The notes beneath the pieces were generated by a model that saw only the letters and a program-made list of their open reading frames with translations, had not been told where the DNA came from and did not search any database. The position numbers were made by a program, and so were the translations under genes. DNA of 64,000 nucleotides, taken from positions 1 to 64,000 of the forward strand of contig JBMOQW010000027.1 in the NCBI GenBank assembly GCA_049322515.1. Reading direction: 5' to 3'. Source of the DNA: Parasulfuritortus sp049322515 (GTDB taxonomy: Bacteria > Pseudomonadota > Gammaproteobacteria > Burkholderiales > Thiobacillaceae). This document shows positions 9,173 to 19,200 of this stretch, one piece after another. Position 1 is the first letter of the stretch. Each line of letters starts with the position of its first letter.

Positions 9173-10933
9173 TCAATACGTCCGTTCCTTCGGCTGGAAC
9201 GTCTCCACCGTGAGCGGCTTGAGGCGGACCGGCTTGTAGTCCAGCTGGTCGTTCTCGCGCGTATACAGGGTATGGCGCAGCCAGTGGTCGTCGTCGCGCT
9301 GGGGATGATCCTCGCGGGTATGCGCGCCCCGGCTTTCCGTGCGCGCCAGGGCCGACACCAGGGTGGCACGCGCGATCGGCATCAGGTTCTCCAGTTCCAG
9401 CGCTTCCAGGCGGGCGGTGTTGAACACCTTGCTATGGTCGTCCAGCACCGCGTCGGGCAGGCGGACCTCGACCTGGGTCAGCTTCTCGATGCCGGCCTGG
9501 AGCAGATCCGCGCGCCGATAGACGCCACAATGCTCTTGCAGGATGCGCTGCATCTCGACCCGCAGCGCGGGCACCCGTTCGCTGCCCGTGCGCTTGTCCC
9601 AGCGGGCCAGGCGGGACATGGCCGGATCGGTGGCGTCGGCGGGCAGTGACCGCGGGATCGGGTTTTCGCGCAGATACTCGATGGCATGGTTGCCGGCCGC
9701 GCGACCGAACACCACCAGGTCGAGCAATGAATTGCCGCCCAGGCGGTTGGCACCATGCACCGACACGCAGGCGCATTCGCCCACCGCGTACAGGCCTGGC
9801 ACCGCTTCCTCGGGGCCGAACCGCTCGGGCGCCACCACCTGGCCATGCAGGTTGGTCGGGATGCCGCCCATCATGTAGTGCGCGGTCGGGGTCACCGGCA
9901 TGGGGGCCTCGCAAGGGTCGACCCCGGCGAACTGGATCGACAGCTCGCGGATACCGGGCAGGCGGGCCTTCACCTTGTCGGCGCCGATGTGGTGGATCTG
10001 CAGATAGACGAAATCGCCGTGCGGTCCGCAGCCTCGCCCGGCCAGGATCTCCTGGGCGATGGCGCGCGACACCACGTCGCGCGAAGCCAGGTCCTTGGCG
10101 TTCGGCGCGTAGCGCGCCATGAACTTCTCGCCGTCCTTGTTGAGCAGGAATCCGCCCTCGCCGCGCACGCCCTCGGTGATCAGGCTGCCGACCTCGGGGA
10201 TGCCGGTCGGATGGAACTGCCAGAACTCCATGTCTTCCAGCGGCAGGCCGGCGCGCAGCACCATGCCGAGGCCGTCGCCAGTATTGATGTGGGCATTGGT
10301 CGAGTGCCGGAAGATGCGGCAGGCGCCGCCTGTGGCCAGCAGGGTGACGCGCGACTCGAACAGCATCGGCTCGCCGGTCTCGATCTCGAGCGCCACCACG
10401 CCCAGGATGTAGCCCTCGGCATCGCGCACCAGGTCGATGGCATGGAACTCCTCGAAGAACTGGGTACGCGCCGCGATGTTGCGCTGGTACAGGGTGTGCA
10501 ACAGCGCATGGCCGGTACGGTCGGCCGCCGCGCAGGTGCGGATGGCCTGCTCGCCGCCAAAATTCTTGGACTGGCCGCCGAACGGCCGCTGGTAGATCTT
10601 GCCGTTGTCGAGGCGCGAGAACGGCAGGCCCATGTGCTCCAGTTCGTAGACGGCGGTGGGCGCGTTGCGGCACATGAACTCGATGGCATCCTGGTCGCCC
10701 AGGTAGTCGGAGCCCTTGACCGTGTCGTACATGTGCCAGTGCCAGTCGTCCTCGGACACGTTGCCGAGCGCGGCGGTGATGCCGCCCTGCGCGGACACGG
10801 TATGCGAACGGGTCGGGAAGACCTTGGACAGCACCGCTACCTTGAGGTCGGCCTGGGCCATTTGCAAGGCGGCGCGGAGTCCGGCCCCTCCCCCCCCAAT
10901 AATTACAGCGTCGAAGGTTCTCTTGGGAATCAT
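9173..10933 (-). CDS. sdhA: Succinate dehydrogenase flavoprotein subunit
   Basis: The 586-residue flavoprotein oxidises succinate to fumarate. It shows the FAD dinucleotide fold (AVIIGGGGAGLRAALQMA), the SHTVSAQGGITAALGN segment with the histidine that binds FAD covalently, and the substrate/capping region HPTGIPEVGSLITEGVRGEGG. The start at 10933 (MIPKRTFDAV) overlaps the sdhD stop as ATGA; the upstream part of the open frame lies inside sdhD. Confidence 0.97.
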   Translation of the reverse strand: MIPKRTFDAVIIGGGGAGLRAALQMAQADLKVAVLSKVFPTRSHTVSAQGGITAALGNVSEDDWHWHMYDTVKGSDYLGDQDAIEFMCRNAPTAVYELEHMGLPFSRLDNGKIYQRPFGGQSKNFGGEQAIRTCAAADRTGHALLHTLYQRNIAARTQFFEEFHAIDLVRDAEGYILGVVALEIETGEPMLFESRVTLLATGGACRIFRHSTNAHINTGDGLGMVLRAGLPLEDMEFWQFHPTGIPEVGSLITEGVRGEGGFLLNKDGEKFMARYAPNAKDLASRDVVSRAIAQEILAGRGCGPHGDFVYLQIHHIGADKVKARLPGIRELSIQFAGVDPCEAPMPVTPTAHYMMGGIPTNLHGQVVAPERFGPEEAVPGLYAVGECACVSVHGANRLGGNSLLDLVVFGRAAGNHAIEYLRENPIPRSLPADATDPAMSRLARWDKRTGSERVPALRVEMQRILQEHCGVYRRADLLQAGIEKLTQVEVRLPDAVLDDHSKVFNTARLEALELENLMPIARATLVSALARTESRGAHTREDHPQRDDDHWLRHTLYTRENDQLDYKPVRLKPLTVETFQPKERTY

Positions 10934-11283
10934 GCCAATGTCCAAAGAATGTCGGCCACCCAGATCAGGCAGCCCAGATAGAGAACGGCAAACAGGAAGT
11001 GCAGCAGCAGGCGTGGCCCCAGGCAACGCGGGCAATGCACGTAGTCGATGACGATCTCGCGCATGCCGATCCAGGCGTGGCTGAGCAGGGCCGCGAAGAA
11101 CAGCAGGGTCGCCAGCTTGGCCGGGACCGGAGCGAACAAGTCGCGCCAGGCATAAAAACCTTCACCACCCGCCAGCCAGGCATAGAGCGCGAACACGGGC
11201 AGATAAAGGGCCATGACCACGGCGCCGGCACGTTGCACCAGCCAGATCGTCAAGCCACGACGGGCACCACCGACGTGTCTCAT
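10930..11283 (-). CDS. sdhD: Succinate dehydrogenase membrane anchor subunit D
   Basis: This 117-residue protein has three hydrophobic helices: LTIWLVQRAGAVVMALYLPV, LATLLFFAALLSHAWIGMR and LLLHFLFAVLYLGCLIWVA. The HAWIGMREIVIDYVH segment carries the haem- and quinone-region residues of SdhD. The start at 11283 (MRHVGGARRG) overlaps the sdhC stop as ATGA, and its own stop overlaps the sdhA start in the same way. Confidence 0.92.
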   Translation of the reverse strand: MRHVGGARRGLTIWLVQRAGAVVMALYLPVFALYAWLAGGEGFYAWRDLFAPVPAKLATLLFFAALLSHAWIGMREIVIDYVHCPRCLGPRLLLHFLFAVLYLGCLIWVADILWTLA

Positions 11284-11657
11284 AGCCAGCACCCCAGCAT
11301 GAAGAGTGCCGTCAGGCCAAGCGCGGCGAACAGTACGGCCCAGGCCGATTTGCGGGCCGTGGCCTTGGCCTCGCCCAGGCCGATGTCGAAGCCGAGATGG
11401 CGCAGGCCGGCCAGGAAATGATGCAGGAGCGCCCAGACCACAGCCAGCACGATCAGGAAACCCAGCCATCCGGACAGGAATCCAGTAACGGCGGCATAGT
11501 CTTCCGGCGAGCGCAGGCTGAGCATCCAGACGTACAACACAACGGGGATGGCCAGCGACAGGCCGGCGCCGCTGACCCGGTGGAAGATCGAAACCCAGCC
11601 GCCGATGGGCAGGCGGATCTGGACCAGGTTGAGAAAGAATGGGCGCTCAGGTTTCAT
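11280..11657 (-). CDS. sdhC: Succinate dehydrogenase cytochrome b556 subunit C
   Basis: This 125-residue membrane subunit has the family start RPFFLNLVQIRLPIGGWVSIFHRVSG and the haem-ligand motif HHFLAGLRHLGFD in the second helix. It forms the quinone site with SdhD. It begins 7 nt after the malic enzyme stop, so malic enzyme and sdhCDAB-E are probably one transcript. Confidence 0.95.
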   Translation of the reverse strand: MKPERPFFLNLVQIRLPIGGWVSIFHRVSGAGLSLAIPVVLYVWMLSLRSPEDYAAVTGFLSGWLGFLIVLAVVWALLHHFLAGLRHLGFDIGLGEAKATARKSAWAVLFAALGLTALFMLGCWL

Positions 11658-11664
11658 GGCAGCC

Positions 11665-12864
11665 TCAGGCGTTTGCCGCCTCCGCCACCGCCTTGGGCAC
11701 CCGCTCGGCCAGGCGCGGATCGAACGGCTTCGGGAGGATGTAGTCGCGGCCGAATTCCAGGCGCTCGAGGTTGTAGGCCGCCAGGACCTCCGCCGGCACC
11801 GGCTCGCGCGCCAGATCGGCCAGGGCCTTGGCTGCGGCGATCATCATGGGCTGGGTGATTGCCTTGGCGCGGGCGTCGAAGGTGCCTCGGAAGATATAGG
11901 GGAAGCCGAGCACGTTGTTGACCTGGTTCGGGTAGTCGGAGCGGCCGGTCGCCATCAAGGCATCGTCGCGGGCGGCCTTGACCTCGGCCGGGCTGATCTC
12001 GGGGTCGGGATTGGCCATGGCGAACAGGATGGGCTTGGCGGCCATGCTTTTCACCATGTCCTGGCTGACCAGGCGGGGGCCGGACACGCCGATGAACACA
12101 TCAGCGCCCTGCATGGCATCGGCCAGGGTGCGCATGTCGGTGTCCTTGGCGAATTCCTGCTTGTGGGCGTTGAGGTCGGTACGGCCGGAATGGATGACCC
12201 CCTTGCTGTCGACCAGAGTCATGTTGGCCTTGTTGCCGCCCATGGCGATCAACAGGCGCATGCAGGCAAGTCCCGCCGCGCCGGCGCCCAGGCAGACCAG
12301 CTTGATGTCGGAGAGCTGCTTGCCCTGCACGTCGAGGGCGTTGATCAGACCGGCACACATGACCACGGCGGTGCCGTGCTGGTCGTCGTGGAAGACGGGG
12401 ATATCAAGCCGTTTCTTGAGTTCTTCCTCGATGGTGAAACAGTGTGGCGCGGCGATGTCTTCCAGGTTGATGCCACCGAAGGTGGGCGAAATGTTCACCA
12501 CCGTCTCGATGAAGCTCTCGACGCTGGGCGCCGCCACTTCGATGTCGAACACGTCGATGCCGCCGAAACGCTTGAACAGCACGCCCTTGCCTTCCATGAC
12601 CGGCTTGGAGGCGAGCGGACCCAGGTCGCCCAAGCCGAGGATGGCGGTGCCATCGGTGATCACCGCCACCAGGTTGCCCTTGTTGGTGTAGCGGTAGGCG
12701 TTGGCCGGGTCTTCGGCGATGGCGCGCACCGGCTCGGCCACGCCCGGTGTGTAGGCCAGGGACAGGTCGGCCTGGGTGGCGCAGGGCTTGGACGAATCGA
12801 CCGAGACTTTGCCCGGACGGGGAAACTCGTGGTAATCGAGGGCGCGTTGTTTCAGGTCAGTCAT
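11665..12864 (-). CDS. Malic enzyme (short form without phosphotransacetylase domain)
   Basis: The 399-residue enzyme oxidatively decarboxylates malate to pyruvate with NAD or NADP. It shows the malic N-terminal region (LSLAYTPGVAEPVRAI, LGDLGPLASKPVMEGK), the metal site region PVFHDDQHGTAVV and the nucleotide fold LVCLGAGAAGLACMRLL. It stops after the malic domain, whereas MaeB-type enzymes (about 760 residues) carry a PTA-like C-terminal domain. With sdh downstream and a dicarboxylate transporter upstream, it would turn imported malate into pyruvate. Cofactor preference cannot be told from sequence by eye. Confidence 0.93.
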   Translation of the reverse strand: MTDLKQRALDYHEFPRPGKVSVDSSKPCATQADLSLAYTPGVAEPVRAIAEDPANAYRYTNKGNLVAVITDGTAILGLGDLGPLASKPVMEGKGVLFKRFGGIDVFDIEVAAPSVESFIETVVNISPTFGGINLEDIAAPHCFTIEEELKKRLDIPVFHDDQHGTAVVMCAGLINALDVQGKQLSDIKLVCLGAGAAGLACMRLLIAMGGNKANMTLVDSKGVIHSGRTDLNAHKQEFAKDTDMRTLADAMQGADVFIGVSGPRLVSQDMVKSMAAKPILFAMANPDPEISPAEVKAARDDALMATGRSDYPNQVNNVLGFPYIFRGTFDARAKAITQPMMIAAAKALADLAREPVPAEVLAAYNLERLEFGRDYILPKPFDPRLAERVPKAVAEAANA

Positions 12865-12948
12865 GGACGACTCTCTCGGTTAAGGGGTGCTGCCACCCTA
12901 TCATGTTGCAGCGCAACAGAAAACGGATGGTGAGTGGGGTAATGGGCT

Positions 12949-14235
12949 TCAATTGATCATGCCCAGGGTGCGCGGCAGCCAGAGGGACAGCTCCGGCACG
13001 AAGGTGACGATCATCAAGAACGCCAGCATCGTCAATAGCCAGGGTGATACTGCGATCGACATTTCGGTCAAGCCCAGCTTGCTGATGCCACTGGCCACGT
13101 ACAGGTTCAGGCCGACCGGCGGCGTGATCATGCCGATCTCCATGTTGACAGTGATCATCACCCCGAAATGCACCGGGTCGATGCCCATGGCCATGGCAAT
13201 CGGGAACAGGATCGGCGCGGTGATCAGGATGATCGACGAAGGCTCCATGAAGTTGCCCATGACCAACAGCAGGATGTTCACCGCAAGCAAGAAGCCGACC
13301 ACCCCCAAGCCGCTCGACATCAGCCAGTCGGACACGGCCTGGGGAATGTTCTCGTGGGTAAGCAGGAATGAGAACAGCACCGCGTTGGTGATGATGTAGA
13401 GCAGCATGGCGCTCATGTTGGCCGAGGCCAGGAGCACTTTGGGCACATCGCGCAGGGAAAATTCCCGATAGATGAACACCACGACGAAAAAGGCGTACAC
13501 CGCGCTCATGGCGGCCGCTTCAGTCGGCGTGAACAGGCCGGAATAGATGCCGCCCATGACCACCACGATCAACATCAGGCCCCAGATCGACTCCTTCAGG
13601 GCGATCGCGCGTTCCTTCCAGGTCGCGCGCTTCTCACGCGGGTAATGATGCTTCCAGGCCCGGTACCAGGTGGTAAACAGCAGCATGACGGCGAGCACCG
13701 CCCCCGGGATCACCCCGGCCATGAACAGGGCGCCAATCGAACTGTTGGTCGACACGGCGTACATCACCATGACGATGGACGGTGGGATCAGGATGCCCAA
13801 TGCGCCGGAACTCGCCACCACCCCGGCGCCGAAGCGCATCGGGTACCCGGCCTTGACCATGGCGGGCAGCAGGATGGAGCCGATCGCCACCACGGTGGCC
13901 GGGCTGGAGCCCGACACTGCGGCGAACAATGCACACGCGACCACCGCGCCCAGGCCAAGGCCGCCATGCCAATGGCCGACCAGGGACGTGGCGAAGCGGA
14001 TCATCCGGCGCGCCACGCCGCCATGGGTGAGGAAATTTCCGGCCAGGATGAAGAACGGGATCGCCATGATCTCGAACTTCTCGATGCCGGTGAACAGTTT
14101 GAGGGCCACCGACTCGACCGGCACCTGGGTCAGCGTGTACAGGAAGGTCAGCACCGTCAGGCCGAGCGAAATCGAGATCGGCATGCCGGTGAGCATGAGC
14201 AGGGCCAACAGGCCGAAGATGATCAGGGCAGTCAT
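12949..14235 (-). CDS. dctM: TRAP transporter large permease DctM
   Basis: The 428-residue, roughly 12-helix membrane protein begins MTALIIFGLLALLMLTGMPIS and has the DctM patterns AIPFFILAGNFLTHGGVARRM and SGSSPATVVAIGSILLPAM. It imports C4-dicarboxylates with a sodium gradient, using DctP as binding protein. Its ATG overlaps the dctQ stop as ATGA (14232-14235). The 84-nt gap to the malic enzyme holds two weak hairpins (12885-12898 and 12904-12918), neither followed by a T-run. Confidence 0.95.
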   Translation of the reverse strand: MTALIIFGLLALLMLTGMPISISLGLTVLTFLYTLTQVPVESVALKLFTGIEKFEIMAIPFFILAGNFLTHGGVARRMIRFATSLVGHWHGGLGLGAVVACALFAAVSGSSPATVVAIGSILLPAMVKAGYPMRFGAGVVASSGALGILIPPSIVMVMYAVSTNSSIGALFMAGVIPGAVLAVMLLFTTWYRAWKHHYPREKRATWKERAIALKESIWGLMLIVVVMGGIYSGLFTPTEAAAMSAVYAFFVVVFIYREFSLRDVPKVLLASANMSAMLLYIITNAVLFSFLLTHENIPQAVSDWLMSSGLGVVGFLLAVNILLLVMGNFMEPSSIILITAPILFPIAMAMGIDPVHFGVMITVNMEIGMITPPVGLNLYVASGISKLGLTEMSIAVSPWLLTMLAFLMIVTFVPELSLWLPRTLGMIN

Positions 14236-14981
14236 GGACGCGACTCCTTGTCGTCCTCGGGCAAGAGCGGTTCCTTCAATTCATGCGGGTGCAGGTTGTC
14301 GTCCATGCGGTAGATCCGGTCTTCCTCGCCCGCCGGTGGTGGGGTGTCGTCGTTCATGCCGGCGACATGGCCATGATCATGGTTGGGCAATTCACCGGTG
14401 CGCAAGAATCGCCAGGTGACTTGCAGGAAACGGAAACACATCAAGTAGGAACCCAGCGGAATGGCCGAGTAGACGATCCAGGTCGGCCATTCCAGATCGG
14501 GGGTGGTCGGACCTTCATAGAGGTCGCCTGTATCCAGCCCACGCCAGGTCAGCCAGGCGTAATGGGCCCCGTTTTCCCAGATGAAGGCGGCCCCCAGGGT
14601 ACCGATGATGCCGGTGAACAAGGCGCCCGCGAGCAGGCCGAAGACGATGAACACCCCACGCTTCTTGTCGCTCAAGCGGTTGATCAGGACATCGACCCCG
14701 ACATGGATGCCGGTGCGCACGCCATAGGCAGCGCCGAACTTGGCCATCCAGACGAACAGGATGATGGTCAGCTCCTGGGCCCAGGCGAGATCGAGCTGGA
14801 TCAGCCAGTCCTGTACCGCCTCGCTGGGAATCCAGGTCGAACTGGCCAGGTAGCGATGCACGACCGCCGTGAAGGTGATCAGCGTCGCGGCCGCCATCAG
14901 GAAGGCGATGAAGATTTCTTCCAGGCGATCAAGGATTTGTCCGCAGGCTCGAAACATCACTGCGTTCGTTTTCAATGGCAT
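14232..14981 (-). CDS. dctQ: TRAP transporter small permease DctQ
   Basis: The small permease has four hydrophobic helices and the DctQ pattern WAQELTIILFVWMAKFGAAYGVRTGIH. The frame opens at 15005, but ATG at 14981 (MPLKTNAVMF) has a weak purine-rich GGATA upstream; MFRACGQIL further in is also possible. The C-terminal tail (about 50 residues) is soluble and rich in His, Asp, Glu and Pro (NHDHGHVAGMNDD onwards), longer than in usual DctQ proteins. It overlaps dctM by 4 nt. Confidence 0.9.
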   Translation of the reverse strand: MPLKTNAVMFRACGQILDRLEEIFIAFLMAAATLITFTAVVHRYLASSTWIPSEAVQDWLIQLDLAWAQELTIILFVWMAKFGAAYGVRTGIHVGVDVLINRLSDKKRGVFIVFGLLAGALFTGIIGTLGAAFIWENGAHYAWLTWRGLDTGDLYEGPTTPDLEWPTWIVYSAIPLGSYLMCFRFLQVTWRFLRTGELPNHDHGHVAGMNDDTPPPAGEEDRIYRMDDNLHPHELKEPLLPEDDKESRP

Positions 14982-15008
14982 GGGCGGTATCCGGCTGCGT
15001 GGCACATT

Positions 15009-15065
15009 CCCTCTCCCACAGCCCCGACCCCCAGGGGGCGGGGTGCGCGGCAGCGCGGGAGAGGG
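15009..15065. repeat. REP-like GC-rich palindromic element between dctP and dctQ
   Basis: CCCTCTCCC at 15009-15017 pairs with GGGAGAGGG at 15057-15065, with further GC-rich internal pairing (CCCCGACCCCC / GGGGGCGGGG). Bases 15009-15025 match the reverse complement of 19229-19245 in 16 of 17 positions, so this looks like a member of a dispersed repeat family. It could also attenuate transcription between dctP and dctQM. Confidence 0.65.
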
Positions 15066-15085
15066 CCGCGATCAGATCGACCGGC

Positions 15086-16090
15086 TTACAGCTTGCTCGG
15101 ATCGAACCCGGTTTCCTTGTAGATGGACTGGACCAGTTCCATGCCCACCCGGTCGTCCATCTTCTGATGCACCTTCACCAAGGCCTTCTTGAGGGCATTC
15201 TTTTCAGCCGTCGTCGGGGTGTGGATCGCCGTCTTGCCGGCCTTGCGCACCATCTCCAGGGCCTGATCGTTTTCCTGCTTGGCGATCTTGTTGGCGTAGT
15301 CGGTCGACTCCTTCATCGCCTGTTCCAGCTTGGTCCGGACATCTGCCGGCAGGCCATCCCAGAACTTCTTGTTGACGATCACGGCATAGCCCAGGTAGCC
15401 ATGGTTGCTCAGGGTGAGGTGCTTCTGCACTTCGTGCATCTTCTGGGTGTACAGGTTGGAGATCGGATTCTCGGTACCATCCACCACGCCGGTCTGCAAG
15501 GCCTGGTAGACCTCGGAGAAAGCCATCACCTGAGGCAGTGCGCCGAGTGCGCGCATCTGCGCGTCGAGCACCTTGGACGACTGGATGCGCATCTTCAGGC
15601 CACGGAAGTCGGCCGGTTCCTTCAGCGGCTTGTTCGCGGAAAACGACTTGAAGCCGTTGTCCCAGAAGGCCAGGCCGCGAATGCCCTTCGGCTCCAGCTT
15701 GTCGAGCATCGAACGGCCAATCGGGCCCTCGGTGACTTTATGCAACTCGTCATAGTTATCAAAGATGTAGGGCAGGTCGAAGACCTCGAATTCCTTCACC
15801 CCGAGCGGACCGAACTTGGCCAGCGACGGCGCCAGCATCTGCACGGCACCCAATTGCAGCGCCTCCATCTCTTCCTTGTCCTTGTACAGGGTGCTGTTCG
15901 GATACACCTCCACCTTCACCGCGCCCTTGGTGAGCGCCTCGGCGCGCTGCTTGAAGTAGTCGGCCGCCTTGCCCTTGGGCGTGTTCTGCGCCACCACGTG
16001 GCTGAACTTGATGACGATCGGGTCGGCGGCGTAGGCGCCAAACGAAATCAGGGCGGCGGCCAGGCCGGCGAACAGGGTCTTCAGCTTCAT
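15086..16090 (-). CDS. dctP: TRAP C4-dicarboxylate-binding periplasmic protein DctP
   Basis: The 334-residue protein has a cleavable signal peptide (MKLKTLFAGLAAALISFGAYA) followed by the DctP fold (DPIVIKFSHVVAQNTPKGKAA). The ligand arginine region is GLKMRIQSS and the signature FSEVYQALQTGVVDGTENP is present. The start at 16090 has a good AAGGAG ribosome site 6-10 nt upstream, which decides it against the longer frame to 16399. It is the first gene of dctPQM; a palindrome at 16162-16179 in its upstream region may be an operator. Confidence 0.95.
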   Translation of the reverse strand: MKLKTLFAGLAAALISFGAYAADPIVIKFSHVVAQNTPKGKAADYFKQRAEALTKGAVKVEVYPNSTLYKDKEEMEALQLGAVQMLAPSLAKFGPLGVKEFEVFDLPYIFDNYDELHKVTEGPIGRSMLDKLEPKGIRGLAFWDNGFKSFSANKPLKEPADFRGLKMRIQSSKVLDAQMRALGALPQVMAFSEVYQALQTGVVDGTENPISNLYTQKMHEVQKHLTLSNHGYLGYAVIVNKKFWDGLPADVRTKLEQAMKESTDYANKIAKQENDQALEMVRKAGKTAIHTPTTAEKNALKKALVKVHQKMDDRVGMELVQSIYKETGFDPSKL

Positions 16091-16161
16091 TCGAGGTCTC
16101 CTTGGATAGGGCATGCCGATTCGAGGCCCTGGCATTGTCATCAGCGCGCTCCCGCGGGGAA

Positions 16162-16179
16162 ATTGTGGATTTCCACAAT
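16162..16179. promoter_or_regulatory. Inverted repeat in the dctP / restriction enzyme divergent region
   Basis: ATTGTGGA and TCCACAAT form a perfect 8-bp dyad with a 2-nt centre, flanked by GGGG and CCCC that extend it with a small bulge. It sits in the 126-bp gap between divergent genes, 72 nt from the dctP start and 38 nt from the other start. It may be an operator for either gene. Confidence 0.45.
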
Positions 16180-16216
16180 CCCCGGCGAATCGCCATAATC
16201 CGGCCCGGGAGAGACC

Positions 16217-19200
16217 ATGACCGACGCCATCGACACCTTCATCACCCGCTGGCAGGCTGCCGGCGGCTCGGAACGCGCCAACTACCAGCTGTTCGTCAGC
16301 GAATTGGCCCGCCTGCTCGGCCAATCCGAGCCGCACCCGGCCGGCGACCTTGATCGCGACAACGGCTACGTGTTCGAACGCCGCGTCACCTTCAGGCACG
16401 GCGACGGCAGCAGTTCAAACGGCTTCATCGACTGCTACCGGCGCGGCGCCTTCGTGCTCGAAGCCAAGAAGATCAAGGCTGGTGCCGAGACCAAAGGCTT
16501 CGACGACGCCCTCCTGCGCGCCCGCGCCCAGGCCGAAAACTACGCCCGCGCCCTGCCCGCTGACGAAGGCCGGCCACCCTTCCTGCTCGTCGTCGATGTC
16601 GGCCGCGTCATCGAGGTCTACGCCGAATTCAGCCGTACCGGCGCCACCTACACCCCCTTCCCCGACCCGCGCAGCCACCGCATCCGGCTCGACGACCTGC
16701 GCGACGCCGCCCTCCGCGCCCGCCTGGCCACCATCTGGCACGACCCGCTCTCGCTCGACCCGACCAAGCGCACCGCCCGCGCCACCCGCGAAATCGCCGT
16801 GCGGCTGGCCCGTGTCGCCCAATCGCTGGAAGGCCGCCACCCCCCCGAAGCCGTCGCCGGCTTCCTGTCCCGCTGCCTGTTCTCCATGTTCGCCGAAGAT
16901 GTCGGCCTGCTGCCCAAGACCGACGGCGTCGGCGCTTTTACCGGCCTGCTGAAAAGCCTGCGCGACAGCACCGCCCAGTTCGTTCCCCTGGTCGGCGAAC
17001 TCTGGAAAGCCATGGACAGCGGCGAATTCTCCGTCGCCATTCGCGCCCAGCTGCCCCGCTTCAACGGCAAGCTGTTCAAGCAGCCAGAAGTGCTGCCGCT
17101 CGACCGCGACCAGATCGACCTGCTGCTCGAAGCCGCCACCGCCGACTGGAGCGAAGTCGAACCCGCCATCTTCGGCACCTTGCTCGAACGCGCCCTCGAC
17201 CCCGCCGAACGCCACAGCCTCGGCGCCCACTACACCCCGCGCGCCTACGTCGAACGCCTCGTCCTGCCCGCCGTCATCCAGCCCCTGCGCGAAGACTGGG
17301 CCAACAGCCAGGCCGCCGCCCTGCTCCTGGCCAACGAAGGCAAACCCGCCGACGCGCTGAAACTGCTGCACGACTACCACCACCGCCTGTGCCAGATACG
17401 CGTGCTCGACCCCGCCTGCGGCTCCGGCAACTTCCTCTACGTCACCATGGAACACATGAAGCGGCTGGAAGGCGAAGTGCTCAACCAGATCGAAGCCCTC
17501 GCCGGCGGCCAGGACCGCCTCGAAACCGAAGGCCTCAGCATCGACCCGCACCAGTTCCTCGGCATCGAACTCAACCCCCGCGCCGCCGCCATCGCCGAAA
17601 TGGTCCTCTGGATCGGCCACCTGCAATGGCACTACCGGACACGCGGCCGCGTCCTGCCGCCCAGCCCCATCCTGCGCGACTTCAAGAACATCGAATGCCG
17701 CGACGCCGTCCTCGCCCACGACGGCATGACCTACGCCACGGATGAACACGGCGTGCCGATCACCCGCTGGGACGGCAAGACCACCAAGTCGCACCCCGTC
17801 ACCGGCGAACAAGTCCCCGACGAAACCGCCCGCGTGCCGCTAGAGGTGTACGCCAACCCGAGGCCGGCCGAGTGGCCGGCGGCGGATTATGTGGTGGGGA
17901 ATCCGCCGTTTATCGGCAACAAGCGCATGCGTCTGGCACTTGGCGACGGCTACACCGAAGCCCTGCGCGCCGCATGGCAGGACACGCCCGATACCGCAGA
18001 CTTCGTCATGTACTGGTGGCTGCATGCCGCGCAACTCGTCGCCCAAGGCAAGCTGTCACGCTTCGGCTTCATCACCACCAACAGCATCACCCAGATATTC
18101 AACCGCCGAATCGTTCAAGAAGCCCTCGATACTGGCCTGCATATCGACTTCGCCATCCCCGATCACCCCTGGGTGGATAGCGCGGACGGCGCCGATGTCC
18201 GCATAGCCATGACGGTGACCTCCGCCGGACAGGCAGAGGGGCGCTGGCAAGCCGTCGTAGCCGAACGTGAAGGAGGAAGCGAAGGACTGGAAGTGGAACT
18301 GGCGGAGCGCATCGGCATCATCCATGCCGACCTGACGGCGGGCGCCAATGTCGCTGGCGCTCAACCCCTGCGCGCGAATGCCGGGCTTTGCTATCAAGGC
18401 ATGAATCTGGTCGGCAAAGGCTTCCGCATCACACCAGAAGAAGTGCCGCGACTTGGCTACTCGCTCGACAACCTGCCGCCAGAGATCAAGCCGCATCGAA
18501 ACGCGCGGGACATGATGCAGGGTGGCGAAGACATCTTTGTCATCGACTTGTTTGGCTATACGGCGGAGGAAGCACGCTCACGTCATCCAACGCTTTATCA
18601 ATGGTTGTTTGATCGCGTCAAGCCTGAACGCGACCATAACAAGGACGCCCAACGCCGCCGCGATTGGTGGTTGTTCGGTCGATCAAACCGTGACTTACGA
18701 AAGTCATGGGTCGGTCTTGAGCGAATAGTCCTCACACCCGAAACATCGAAGCACCGTGTGTTCTCATTTCAGGCCCTGCCGTTTTGCCCGGACCACAAGC
18801 TCTATGCGATTTGCTGCGAGGATGCTTGGGTTTTGGGTGTGTTATCGAGTTCTGCTCACATACCTTGGGCGCTTGCGGCGGGCGGTCGGCTTGGCGTTGG
18901 AAACGATCCAACCTGGACCAACACCACCTGTTTCCTGACTTTCCCCTTCCCCGCCGCCACCCCCGACCAGCAAGCCCGCATCCGCGCCCTGGCCGAAGAA
19001 CTGGACGCCCACCGCAAGCGCCGGCAGGCCGCCCACCCGGACCTGACCCTGACCGGCATGTACAACGTGCTGGCCAAGCTGCGCACCGGCGAGGCGCTCT
19101 CGGCCAAGGACAAGCTCATCCACGAACAGGGCCTGGTCTCGGTGCTGAAACAACTGCACGACGAACTCGACGCCGCCGTGCTCGACGCCTACGGCTGGTC

